Assembly (NCBI GenBank): GCA_020747065.1
Contig: JAGMVK010000017.1
Coordinates: 558,001 to 622,000, forward strand
Source: Cadophora sp. MPI-SDFR-AT-0126
Lineage: Eukaryota; Ascomycota; Leotiomycetes; Helotiales; Ploettnerulaceae
Reading direction: 5' to 3'
DNA: 64,000 nt
Position 1 is the first letter of the stretch; every line of letters begins with the position of its first letter. The notes beneath the pieces were generated by a model. The model had not been told where the DNA came from, ran no database searches, and worked only from the letters and a program-made list of their open reading frames with translations. Of the stretch, positions 34,839 through 49,350 are shown one piece after another. A program made the translations under genes and the position numbers.

Positions 34839-36953
34839 ATGTCGGGATCTCGAATAACACCCAACATGTGGGTAGGACCACCAGATGCCAGCCATCCCTT
34901 TCTCCACACTCGTCTGTTGGACCCGAAGAGTAACATCCGGAACGAAGACCTACAGAGACCACTGTTTACATACGACCGCAATCTTGTGAACGGCAGCGAG
35001 ATCCGCGTTTTGAAGATCAAACCTGCTGAGCATATCAGAGACCATTTGAAGTGTACGATCGGGTATCTCTCTTTGGACGATGATCCGGAATATGAAGCTC
35101 TGTCCTATACATGGGGAAGTCCTTTTAATCCCAAGGCTCCGAATAGAAACAAGGCTAGCTACCTGACCGATTTTCACTTCAATCATCCTCGATCTTACCC
35201 TTTGTACATCAATGAGGAGCTCTTCTGGATCGGAGAAAGCTTGGATAGTGCTCTCCGCCATATTCGTGGCCATGATCAGTATGAGAGAACTGATCTAGTG
35301 ATCTGGGTGGATGCGATATGCATCGATCAAAATCACGCGGAAGAGAAAACCTGGCAGGTGCAGCAAATGCGCAGAATCTACTCTCAGGCCTCAACTGTGA
35401 TTATCTGGCTGGGACCATCGGCTGAGGATAGTGATACGGCGATGGACGCTTTGCGGTCAATGATGAATTGTAAGATTCGGGAGACGCGCGGTCCTGCGCC
35501 CTTGGATTCAATCATTGGATCAGAGGTAGAGAACGATGAAAAGGTCCTCGCGAGTTTCGGCAAGATGTTTGGGAAAACCACTGTTAGTAACGTGAAGATA
35601 CCAGACTTCCCCATCAAAGCAGTGTCGGCTCTGATGACAAGAGCATGGTGGGGAAGGATATGGGTGCTGCAAGAATTAGCTGTTTCCAAGAGAGTCACAA
35701 TTGTGTGTGGGCGCAGCTTAATGAAGTGGGATGGCGACTGGACAATTGGGTCATTCTTGAACACTTGGGACGAGTACGCGAAAGAGTATGGCAGGCAGGT
35801 GAGGATGCTGGACCACAGGCCTTGGACGATGCTGGATACGAGGCTTTATCTGCAGAATATGAAAGATTTGATGGAGAAATATCCGGAGGAAGATCAAGTA
35901 CCGGTAGCCAATAAGTGTGTCTCTTCGACCGAGAATGAGGAGAAAGAGTTACTCTCTGAATTGAAGGGTCGGCTCAGCTTGAAGGAGTTGCTCGTTGACG
36001 CAGCTCAAGCCTCGCTCGAGACGACGATGCCCCACGACCGTGTTTACGCACTCCTAGGACTCGCATCAGACTCAAAAGAGCTTGCTATTCCAATCGACTA
36101 TTCTCTCACATACCATCAGGTCTTTGCAGTCTTATGAGCGACATATCTGAATGCTGGAGATCCATGGTTCTTGACTTACTGCAACCAAGACCCCGCAAAG
36201 GTTCCCTCTCATATCCTATCTTGGGTAGCGGATTGGACCAGACCGCACGGTTATGAGACGATAGCATCCAATAAAGGATTTCGTCGCTGGAATGCATCTA
36301 AAGACCAAAAGTTAAGTTTTGAGTATGTATTGGACGAGGCTGAAGACTTTCCACGATTGAGCCTTGACGGTGTATTAGTCGATACAATCACTTGGATTTC
36401 GGAACTGCGTCCGCCAATTTCCCAGAATGACATCCATCCCGATGGAAAAGCTGCGATTCTAGCTTGGATTTTAAGTGTCCTTAATCCATCGTCGGACTCT
36501 CGGGCCCGTACAAGTGACCGTAAACATGTCTGCTGGTCGCTAGTAGCCGGCCTGCCACCTCTACCAAGCGAAGATCAGAAGAAAGATAAGAGCGAGCGCA
36601 GAACCCTCACTGAGCAAGCCATGGAAACTCTGCTAAGTCCCGGTGCAGAGTCCACGGACGAGGCAATGGAGCATAGAGCAACATGTTTCTTTCACCGCGT
36701 GATGAGTATGACGAATGAAAGACGTGTCTTTCGTACCGCCTCCGGTCGGGTAGGGCTTGGTTCGGAGTTCATCGTTCGGGGAGATAAAGTTGCTATTTTC
36801 CTTGGAGCACAAACCCCGTTCGTGATTCGAGAGAGTAGTTTGAGGGATGGGAGTATGGCTCATAAGTTGGTTGGGGAGGCTTATGTTGATGGTATCATGG
36901 AAGGAGAGTTCTTCGATGGAAGTTCGATGGTTGAGCGGATTCTTTTGGAGTGA
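34839..36953 (+). pseudogene. HET-domain (heterokaryon incompatibility-type) protein with an internal TGA stop
   Basis: From the ATG at 34839 one frame runs to TGA at 36953. It is broken by TGA at 36135-36137 (codon 433), which would otherwise give 704 residues. The HET domain is well marked by YEALSYTWGSP, LVIWVDAICIDQ and QMRRIYSQASTVIIWLGPS. The central part has AWWGRIWVLQELA and DRVYALLGLAS. After the stop the same frame continues with conserved HET C-terminal sequence (LNAGDPWFLTYCNQDP, SHILSWVADWTRP, then KLVGEAYVDGIMEGEF). HET proteins trigger cell death when genetically different hyphae fuse. The first 432 codons keep the whole HET domain, so a truncated protein could still be active. 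Chance loss, balancing inactivation, stop readthrough or a sequencing error are all possible. No intron that removes the stop fits normal size. Confidence 0.85.
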
Positions 36954-37039
36954 GAAGTGGAGTATTGCGAAGAACATCGGGAAATGGAAGCTGAAATTAA
37001 GAATGACTGTAAAATTGCGACCATTATGATATACATTAA

Positions 37040-40727
<3,688 letters not shown>

Positions 40728-42153
40728 TCAATATCTCCTTAACTGGATACGTTTCTTGATATTCGCAACCGGAGGGACCCTCAACCCCTTTCCGAGGAAA
40801 CCCAGCCTTCTCCCTTGCGACTCCCCACTATTGCCAGTCTCTAACCCCGATTTGTTGGCCGATGAAGTCCTGCTTGTAGTCTGAGATGTCGATTGCTGTT
40901 GCATCTGTGGCCGCACAGGCTGAGAAGTTGACGATCTCAACTTTGATCGAGCTCCCTTGATCAAGTACGTCTTGGCATTTTTGGACTTCTCGGCTCCGCC
41001 AGTGACGATGTCTGACCAAGGAGTTTTCGAATGTTGGAGGCGAATTTTCTGAGATGTTTTCCGGGCATTCGGTAGCCTTGTGACATCCCGCCGTGGTGAG
41101 CGTAGAGGGTCGCTTGCGTTGTTCACAATTGGTTCGGTTCGCGGGGTAATTGGACCTTCGTCCGCGACTGGCCTGGGACCTTGTAGAGCAGAGGTTCTGA
41201 AACGGTCCGCAACGATATCTACAAGCTGAATGTTAGCACCATGTACTCGAGAAGTAGACGATATGAGTGACCTACGGATGTTGACCTTCTTCCCCTTACT
41301 TACGCAGAAAGGCTGCGAAGTATTGTCAGATTGTATCTGCCCCTCCTTCAGCCGGACTCTGAACCCTCCCTGTCCAAATACATAATAATTCCCATCTTCG
41401 TCAACACGAACTTCATCCATTTCTTCATCGTGATTGTGACGAAGCCATTCGTCTCTGTCGAACCTATCAAGCAAGGTGATGGAACCTTGTGATGGCCGTT
41501 TCTTTGAAACAGCTGCAGAGGCTTCGACAGTTGGACTCTTTAAGGTCGGTGACCTTGCGGAGTCGCTATCCACTTCTCTTATGACTTTAAGACTTCCAAC
41601 ATAGATCAGCTCGGATTTCTTTGGATTCTCGCTGTCAGGTAATGGGTCTTCGACCATGAAAACTTCTATGTCAAGGTCAGGCGACGTGCGACTCTCACTC
41701 TCCATAGCCTATACCGTGTTTCAGCCTGTGGTTCTTCGTAATTGATGGAGGGGTATGGTTCTATCTTACATGTTTCCCTCTCGAATGGTCATCGTCGTTC
41801 GAATCCTTCTTTTGTTCTCGTGACGGCCTTTCTGTAGGCCGAAGGGTCGCCGAGCGGCTACCATCTTGCGAAGAGAGAGCAGATCTCTCCGAACTTGTCA
41901 CAGTGGAACTAGGTCTACAAACAGGTTCGTTGTCATGTGAAATTTTGCGTTCCTCTTGGAAGATATCTTGTTCAACCGATTGTCGCGGTGTAAAAGCTTC
42001 GTTACAGCTTCTGAAGTCCTCCGGTAGATCCTGGCTTGGAGATCGAGTTTGTTCGTGTCCTGTGGAACCATGCTGCGAATCTTTAGTCTGATCCTCATCT
42101 TCTGAGCTGTTGTCGAAAAGTTCGATATCCATATGGTGGGAGTTTCCGGTCAT
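40728..42153 (-). CDS. Unrecognised, mostly disordered protein
   Basis: Exon 1 (42153-41770) and exon 2 (41708-40728) join through a GTAAGA..TATAG intron. The product is about 454 residues, or about 435 if a second, in-frame 57-nt intron (41275-41219, GTAGGT..TTGTAG with a GCTAAC branch motif) is removed. I do not recognise the family. Exon 1 is acidic and Ser/Glu-rich. The only part that looks ordered is in the middle, around DRDEWLRHNHDEEMDEVRV and GNYYVFGQGGFRVRLKEGQ. The C-terminal third is basic and rich in Ser, Thr, Gln and Arg, with short KSKNAK and KKRIQLRR patches that could be nuclear localisation signals. Codon structure and clean splice sites support a real gene. A nuclear or chromatin-associated role would be only a guess. 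Confidence 0.65.
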
Positions 42154-43057
42154 GGTGATTCAAGTTATCGAAGATCTACGCGAGGAAGTGCGTGGATGAG
42201 ACTCAAGCGATGCTAGAGATCGGATGAGCTCAGCTCCTGCAGTCCAGTGTCGATGAGATGATCTCTTTTGTTTGTAACGAAGCGTGAGTTAGGAGCTGAT
42301 CGATGTAACAGGGCTACTTTTGGTGAACCCGCGATGTGGCAGACTCGGTCTTTAGCATCTGCGGAGTTTTTGGGATGCTCGGATGTGTCACGTCATTCAT
42401 CAGACGTGGTAACAATTCATGAGATTTCCAAGAAAGAAGCAAAGTTCGATGCTAGATAGTCCAGATTGTATCATAGGTCATGGGTGTTTCAATGTTTCGA
42501 GGGAACCCTGTCGGGAGCATTATCACATGACTCGAGCGCAGGGTTTCCAGCCAGCGAAGCAGTTTTGCAAGATTAAAGGGTGAAGCAATTACAGAATCTC
42601 TGCTATCCGTTCAGATTCATGAACAAAATTCATTGAGGATTTGTGCGTAATGATGTCTGGCCGAGATGCGGAAGTAAACAACACTCGCTTACTGAAGCTG
42701 TTCACCACCAAGACCATCACCGCTTCCACGTCTTCTGCTTTTGGATATTCTTGATGTGTTCTTCCAAAGGTCCATCCAGGTACTAAATCCTGTCTGAATT
42801 CAAATTGTTCTTTCTATCTGCATGCCCATGTTCAATTCACCGAGGCAGCGAAAGGGGGATTTTCAGACTTCGCAAACCACGTGACAAATAACAGCATCCA
42901 CAGCCAGGGACAATCCGCTCAATCTGAAGCTACTATTTCTGCAGTAAGTACATCAAACTTTGAGAGACATGAGAAATGCAATCGGACAGGCTCTTGAAAA
43001 TCACAACACGAAAATATAACTTACCACGTGAAAATTCTGCCAAGTCAGCTAGCGGCT

Positions 43058-43063
43058 GCCCCC
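43058..43063 (+). repeat. Left 6-bp target-site duplication
   Basis: GCCCCC here is repeated exactly at 43325-43330, on the other side of the inverted-repeat element. Confidence 0.75.
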
Positions 43064-43324
43064 ACCAGTGGGTGTCAGAATTCGTTTACTAGGCTAAGAT
43101 TAGACGAATTTTAGAAATTACAACAACGCCACGTTATTACAGATATATACTTGTCTTCAGCTTTGGAGAGGGAGTCAGTTGATAGTTTACGTGTGTTATT
43201 AAAGTTTTAACAATCTGATTTATTAATTTGTTGTTAAATAATAGAGGAAATTAAGTAGACTTAGTATTCGTGTTCCTCGCCTAATTCCATCTAGCGTGGT
43301 AAACGAATTCTGACACCCACTGGT
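43064..43324. mobile_element. 261-bp non-autonomous inverted-repeat element (MITE-like)
   Basis: The first 26 bases (43064-43089, starting ACCAGTGGGTGTCAGAATTC) are the exact reverse complement of the last 26 (43299-43324). The interior is AT-rich and has no coding frame of note. GCCCCC directly flanks both ends as a target duplication. The element sits inside repeat copy A, and the four uninterrupted copies show the expected unoccupied arrangement. Size and structure fit a miniature inverted-repeat transposable element. A 6-bp duplication is not the usual length for the Tc1/mariner (TA), hAT (8 bp) or Mutator (about 9 bp) superfamilies, so I do not assign one. Confidence 0.85.
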
Positions 43325-43330
43325 GCCCCC
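43325..43330 (+). repeat. Right 6-bp target-site duplication
   Basis: GCCCCC matches 43058-43063 exactly and directly follows the terminal inverted repeat. Confidence 0.75.
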
Positions 43331-43860
43331 AAAGTTTTGTTGCACGTCGCGAGTTGAAAAACTTGAAGGTGAATTTTACTCGAGAAACCTCGCGATGATT
43401 TAAGCGAATTTCCCTCTTCGCAAAGAATGTAGGTAGTCAGTCACCACCACAACAATAACAAATCACCACCCGCAGACAGACAAAATCGCGCAACCGCCTA
43501 CCAGCGCATGGAACTTAAGGTATACTATAGTAAATCTTGCGCGCCGTTGTCCATTAAAGCTTAACATACGACTTCGATTATAGGAAATGCAACGCAGATG
43601 ATGGAAAGCGTGATTTCTCGGCATGTTTCTGTTTGGTTGCATCTTTCTTGGAGGCGGATGGTTCTACGTAAGTTACAAAACTTTCGCGCAACTTTGACTT
43701 TTAGTATCTAGCAAGGGGATTAATTTCTTTCGACATCGTTTCGTACATCAATCAACCCATTCGAACGGGCAGCCAGCTTCCTTATACTGGTATTTTCGCT
43801 GTCGCAAGAAGATTGATTTCCATTTCACCTCCAAGCCATCAGAACACCGCAAAATTTAAT

Positions 43861-43985
43861 ATCCGTTCCGACCTATCACTAGACCAGAGAAGAAAGCTAG
43901 CGGCCGCGATCAGTTTTTTGTTGCACGTCGCAATTCTCGAAGGTGAATTTGACATCCCGGATACTTGAAGCGAGGTTCACCACTC
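43861..43985 (+). repeat. Dispersed repeat core, copy B
   Basis: GCTAGCGGCCGC, then TTTTTTGTTGCACGTCGCAA, TTCTCGAAGGTGAATTTGAC and ATACTTGAAGCGAGGTTC follow the shared order. It lies 581 bp downstream of the equivalent point in copy A. A CCGTTCCG upstream of the core is shared with the minus-strand copies. Confidence 0.72.
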
Positions 43986-45385
43986 GTGAGGCGAGCTCAC
44001 TGGCCACCACCCCTCGGGCCACAACAATGATAATAATCACTTACAGAACGGAAATCACACATACTCCACACCAGCCAATTAACTTAAGGATTTTTCTATA
44101 CTTCTAAAGCAGGCGTGTAGCCTCGACTTACGCCATTGGTAGTCCCTCGAGCTGTTTTGCGCACTTCATGGAATACGGCAGGCTCTACCTCATAACACTG
44201 CATTGAAAGAAACATCTGGTGGAATAGCAAAGGCGTTGGACGTAAGAACCAAATGCTGTTGCACATCGAAGATCTTACTCTATACTCTAAATTTGCTTGT
44301 AACAATAAACAAAGCTAGGCGAGTGATTCAGGGAAGCCGACCTGCGAGCTGGGTTCTCACAACAAGCCGAACACACCCAGATCCTGCTCACGGTAAGCTC
44401 ACAGGCGAATTGCCATTGTCAGATGTATTGTATGTAAGCTATATTGTAAGACACCGAGATCTTGCTGTGATCGTCTGCGAGTCTTGAGAGCAACGCAAAT
44501 CAAGTTCTTCGGTCCCGAAACTCATCGATAATCAACAATCAAGTACTCAATCATTTCCTAATTGAACATGTCTCACCATTGTCCCTGGTCAAAAAGACCT
44601 TTAAATTTCAAATCAAATGCCTGTTTCAATATTTGATTTCCAAACTCGTCGACTTTATCTTCTAAGCAGTTCCATTTGGGAAGGTGGGTTAACGTCTTGT
44701 ATTGAAAGCTCAGATGCACGCGTCAGCGCTGAAAGTCAAAAAAGCAAAATCAGAGTCTGAAGATAACTTGGCGATTCTTAAGGCTTCGACTCCGATTGTT
44801 GATGCTTGGCACCTATGAAGAACCTGGCTCTGTTGCAGGAAGCTTGCGCCAGGAAGTGGCAAGAGGTGGGGCTCGGATGAAGCGTTCCTCAGCGGGTGCG
44901 GGGTTTGTTTTGAAAGCTCTCCCACTGCAACACTTTTGAGATTGGGTATGGAAGCTGCAAACTCCAAAGATTTGCTGTCCAGGACCAAGCAGTATCGTCA
45001 ATCATTATCTTGGCTTTACTGGATCTTTTTGGGGCTCATATACATGTTTGATTGTTCCAACACCGAAAGGATTTGATCGTCCCAAACCATTGCTCTCTCG
45101 TTTAAAATGCACTAGCAGAAACCCACAACAACCCATACCCATGTATGTGCATGCTAATCTCGATACCCTTGACCGTTGAACCGCTTCCATTTAATTCCCT
45201 GGTCCCCCCTTCTTTGACTTCTTGCTTTTCATCCGCAGCAATTGGGACCAAAACGCCAGCCACATCAAACCAGGTCAGTTGTTCCGATGTAATGGCGTGC
45301 CTCAGAACTTCATCTAACGCACCTCCTTTACCAGAGTTAATCAGGGACTTCCTCGGTTTTGCTGCAGCTTCCAGACTGCTCAACC

Positions 45386-46381
45386 ATGAAGCTCTTTACG
45401 TCCTTCCTCGCTCTGCTAGGCGTCGCATCATGCGCCGCTGCTCTAACGGCGAAACGCGGAGACTCTGCCAATGGCCTGGACTTTGTTTACCCCTATCCAG
45501 TCAAGAGCTACCGGTTCGTCTCGCAGCGGAAACAGCTCACCATGTCGTACATGGATGTTTCACCAGCGGGCACTCCCAAAGGCAACATCGTCCTCCTCCA
45601 CGGGAAGAACTTCTGTGGCGCCACCTGGAATGCCACAATTAAGGTTCTCGTCAATGATGGGTACCGGGTCATTGTGCCTGATCAGATTGGGTTCTGCAAA
45701 TCGACAAAGCCTTCTGAGTATCAGTTCACTCTGTTTGCTCTCGCTCAAAACACAAATGGTCTCCTGAACAGCATCGGCGTTACAAATGCCACTATTATGG
45801 GACACTCTATGGGTGGCATGCTCTCAGCTCGATATGCTTTGATGTATCCATCTCAAACCTACCGCCTCGTGATGGTTGACCCTCTCGGCCTCGAAAATTG
45901 GTTTGAACTTGGAGTTCCCTACCAATCGCCAGATCTTTCTTACGCTGCTGAGCTCAACACCACCTTCGCCAGTCTCAAATCCTATCAGCAAAGCACCTAC
46001 TATGCCGGAAACTGGGACCCATCCTACGACGTTTGGGTGAACATGTTGTTCAGCATCTACCAGGGCTCTCTGGGTGATCACTTCGCCTGGAACATGGCAA
46101 TGACGACTGATATGGTGTTCACCCAACCTGTCATCGACGAATTGCCCAATCTAAAAATGCCATCTCTTCTCATTGTCGGCGACAAGGATACAACGGCCAT
46201 CGGAAGCAAATGGGCGCCAGCAGACATCAAACCATTGTTGGGCCATTACGATGTTCTCGGCCCCAAGGTTGCAGCACAAATCCCTGGCTGCACTCTGGTT
46301 GCGTTTCCTCTACTTGGTCATGCGCCCCAGATCCAGGATCCGACATCATTCCATGCTGCGTTGTTGAACTGGTTGCCTTGA
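45386..46381 (+). CDS. Secreted alpha/beta hydrolase
   Basis: A single exon of 331 residues starts at the ATG at 45386. An N-terminal signal peptide (LFTSFLALLGVASCAAAL) and several N-glycosylation sequons indicate secretion. The alpha/beta-hydrolase core shows NIVLLHGKNFCGATW (oxyanion HG), YRVIVPDQIGFCKSTKP, the nucleophile elbow GHSMGG with Ser141, an acid in LLIVGDKDTTA and the catalytic His in FPLLGHAPQIQDP. The overall layout resembles epoxide-hydrolase or haloperoxidase-like members rather than lipases or cutinases, but substrate cannot be assigned. The gene has no introns, unlike most of its neighbours, and flanks the repeat-rich gap on its left. Confidence 0.9.
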   Translation: MKLFTSFLALLGVASCAAALTAKRGDSANGLDFVYPYPVKSYRFVSQRKQLTMSYMDVSPAGTPKGNIVLLHGKNFCGATWNATIKVLVNDGYRVIVPDQIGFCKSTKPSEYQFTLFALAQNTNGLLNSIGVTNATIMGHSMGGMLSARYALMYPSQTYRLVMVDPLGLENWFELGVPYQSPDLSYAAELNTTFASLKSYQQSTYYAGNWDPSYDVWVNMLFSIYQGSLGDHFAWNMAMTTDMVFTQPVIDELPNLKMPSLLIVGDKDTTAIGSKWAPADIKPLLGHYDVLGPKVAAQIPGCTLVAFPLLGHAPQIQDPTSFHAALLNWLP

Positions 46382-47883
46382 TATGGTTTTGGGATGATTC
46401 GTTGTACATATCTAAGGAGAAACATTAAAGTAAAACTTTTGTAATGATGAACATTTTTGGCTTGTGCTGAAGAAACAGCCGAAGTCTCTCCTGAAGTGTA
46501 TCCTCGGTTTCTAAACCTGCACCGTGATCAGATGAAGAAATTGACAAGATATCTCAATTCATGCATCGCAACAAGATTCCAGAAATGAAGGACAACGCCA
46601 TGCAGGAACCACACGCAGAAACCTCGTAACCCACCTCCCACCTCCGGCTCCCGGAACCAGCAAAAGCCAGAATCAGCGCAGTGCATCTCATCTCAAACTC
46701 TAAATCATTGGCGGAACAATCCGAGGAAGAACCTACAACCAGGTATCGAATCCTTCAGCTGCACCAATTCATCGATTTGGGTCATTGAACCGGCAGGCCG
46801 GAGATCTTCAACGGCCAGTGTGCCTGACAAGGAGATCTCTCCCGCCCGCCCAGCGAATCGCGCACCTGAAGCTTTCCTCGCCAAGCCTGTCATCCTGGAA
46901 ATCGGGGTTGGGGGATGCTGAAGATGTACTGGGGTTGACCCGCGGCGCTCCACTAACAGGCTTATTCTTACCTGCTGCTTTCGGCTATCAGGCTTGTTCA
47001 CCCGAGTCTGGACCGCGCGAAAACTTGGGATTTGGATTGAGATCCAAGCGATTGACTGATTGATAAGGGAATTGGATGGGGGCGGAGGAGAACTTTCGAG
47101 ATGAGGGAAATGCGATGAGCTCGTTTCACGACATTTTGGATTGGTCGGACGATTGTCAGGAACTCGCGTTTGGCGAAGTCAAGAGCACCAGTCAGTCGCA
47201 TCTGCTCGGTTAGATCCGATCGCAGCCACGAAGCGATGTAACGACAAGTCGATTCCACTGAACCATCTCCTCTTGTGAACAAACTTCTCGTGTCTGCGAC
47301 TTTGCAGAAAAACTCATTTCGATTGGATTTAGCCTTGTTCTCGGCTGGGTAAATGTAGTTGTCCCGACCCCGGCTCCGTCAAACCTGCATTCCGCAGATT
47401 AATTACCTGCCTCGTCCGGCGTATCTACAAGGATCTGTGCCTGAACCTCAATCTCAACACACCTTCAACCCAGTAGAAACTTCTTCGATTGCAAGGTAGA
47501 ATCCGGCTATCCAGAAAAACGTGCGCGTTTTGCAAGGTACTCCCACTTAGCCACAAGGATGCGTACTTTCCTGCAGCGATCCTGCATCTCGTTCAGGATA
47601 ACTTCGGGCTGTCCAGAAGCACGATGTGATGGCTGTCAAAGTCAAATTCCCTTGTTACCACGCCGCCCCCTCGTCGTTTTCTCTCCTGAAGGTTTTCGAT
47701 GTTTGAATTACCCTGACCTGGGCTGAACGGCTAGCCGAGGGGCAGAGAAGCAAGAAACTCCTCAGACTCCTTGACCTTAACGAAGCTTCCGCAGAATCCA
47801 CATATGAGCGGCTTGTCCTCGCCGGATCTGCGATATTCAGACGCCGATCTGATCTGATTGACTTCAGAGTAGAGGGATCTTAC
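46382..47883. other. Intergenic region upstream of the second rhodopsin-type gene
   Basis: These 1.5 kb contain two minus-strand open frames (47282-46998, starting with TTG, and 47001-46705) that follow each other in different phases. Neither has a recognisable domain, so no gene is called. Confidence 0.45.
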
Positions 47884-49350
47884 ATGCCATCCGTCAACGG
47901 CATCATGGTTGTCGATAACTCGGATATCCATCATGGGGACTTCGAGAAGAGGGCTGTTATCATCTTCCTTTGCCTGACGCCAACATTCATCTTTGCGCGC
48001 TTTCTGAGTAGGATAACGTCGAAGCAGTTGGGTAAGGATGATTGGGCAGCGCTGGCTGCATTTGTAAGTCGAAACATTTCCAATTTTTGAGAAAGAAGTG
48101 AAGGACCATGAGCTAACAATCTGACTTAAAGGTTTTCACAATGAATTGCAATAGTGTGACACTTGCTGGTAAGTTTCAAAATAGCCGTTCCACGAACAAG
48201 ATCAAAGACTAACCAGCTTTCTACAGCATTTCCCCATGGCTGGGGACGTCACAAGAAGAACCTCTTGCCAAGAGACCTCCAAATATGCCTAATTGTACGT
48301 TCAAACCCAGAAATACAACTTCACACAACCTCTAACAACCAACAGCTCCACTGGGTCTTCCAAATAACCTACAAAATGGCCGTCGCCATGAACAAAGCCT
48401 CCATCCTCCTCCTCTACCTCCGCATCATGCCGCAACAGCTCTACCGCATATTGATCTTCACCCTCCTGACCGTCGTCGGCCTTTTCGCAATCGCAACCAC
48501 CATTGCAGGAGTCTTCCAATGCATACCCGTCGACAAGGCATGGAACAAGAAGAAGCCAGGCCATTGCTACAACCTCGTCGAAGCCTGGTATACGAACGCT
48601 GTGTTCTCGATCGTGACGGATTTCTTGATCTTGATGTTGCCTATGCATATGGTGTATAAGCTGCAAAGAGATAGGAGGGAGAAGCTCTTGCTGTATGGAG
48701 TTTTTGGCTTGGGATTCTTGTAAGTCGCCTGCCCCCTCTTTCTTCCCTTCGAATTCTAGCGAAAAATCCACATCAAGTACAAACAAAGCTGACAAGACAT
48801 TCCCAGCGTCACATTCACCAGCATAATGCGCTTCTTCGCCCTCAAGTCCGCCAAGAACCCCGACACCACCTTCGACATAACCTCCGGCTTCTGGTCCGTC
48901 ATCGAGATCAACGTCGGCGTAATCTGCGTCTGCCTGCCCCCCCTACGGTCCCTCCTCTCCCGGCAATTCTCCTTCTTCAACCGCGCCCGCACGCGCGTCA
49001 ATGGCTCTTCCGGCCCCTACAACAACAGCAAGAACGGCTCGCACGCTCCATCTGAGCTCGTTACGATAGGCGGGACGGGAGGTAGTAGGAATCGCGAGAG
49101 GAAGGGGGAGCCGGAGAGTAGTGAGGAGGAGCTTGTTTTTATGGGTGTTGGTGGTGGGGGTGGGTTGGATAGGAAGAGGAGGGATGGGGAGTTGGAGGGG
49201 GGGATACTGAAGAAGACTGAGTTTAAGGTTACGGAGAGGAGTAGGAGTAGGGATGGGGATCTGGATATTGAGAGTGATTTTGGGGAGCAGGAGAGGGTGA
49301 GGGATAGGGATTTGGAGAGGCCGTGGGAGAGGATTCCGCATGCGTCGTGA
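47884..49350 (+). CDS. Fungal rhodopsin-domain (PTH11-like) membrane protein
   Basis: Five exons (47884-48063, 48132-48168, 48227-48294, 48346-48719, 48807-49350) give about 400 residues. Family marks in order are FLCLTPTFIFARFLSRITSK, LGKDDWAALAAFVFT, FPHGWGRHKKNL, NKASILLLYLRI, GVFQCIPVDKAWNKKKPGHC with the conserved Cys pair, FSIVTDFLILMLPMHMVYKL and FWSVIEINVGVICVCLPPL. This is the order of fungal rhodopsin-domain proteins (PTH11-related). The last 120 residues are a disordered Gly-, Arg- and Glu-rich cytoplasmic tail. A Met at 47908 is an alternative start. Ligand and signalling partner are unknown. It is related in fold only to the other rhodopsin-type gene at 10-12 kb, and their tails do not resemble each other. 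Confidence 0.88.

Larger units (their letters stand above)
43045..43420 (+). repeat. Dispersed repeat core, copy A (interrupted by the inverted-repeat element)
   Basis: The left part (43045-43063, AGCTAGCGGCTGC) and the right part (43331-43420, GTTTTGTTGCACGTCGC, then CTTGAAGGTGAATTTTACTC, CTCGCGATGATTTAAGCGAA) match copies B-E once the inserted element is removed. Orientation is defined as this strand. Identity is partial, roughly 65-75 percent by eye. Confidence 0.7.
42154..45385. other. Large repeat-bearing intergenic region
   Basis: This 3.2-kb gap has no gene I can support. It contains two plus-strand copies of a dispersed repeat core and a small inverted-repeat transposon that splits the first copy, all annotated separately. 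Confidence 0.7.

Noticed and set aside
36135..36137. Repeat-induced point mutation as the cause of the HET stop
   Set aside because: The likely ancestral codon CGA or TGG does not place the changed C in the favoured CpA context, and no dense C-to-T pattern is evident around it.
43064..43324. Assignment of the inverted-repeat element to Tc1/mariner, hAT or Mutator
   Set aside because: The 6-bp GCCCCC duplication fits none of the TA, 8-bp or 9-bp target lengths, and no transposase is present.
44240..44300. Sixth copy of the dispersed repeat core (TGTTGCACATCGAAGATC)
   Set aside because: Only about a dozen bases match, the NotI-like and AAGCGAA parts are missing, and the spacing does not fit the ~570-bp period.
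46705..47282. Two successive minus-strand frames as one gene
   Set aside because: The first begins with TTG, the phases differ, no splice pair is convincing and there is no domain.
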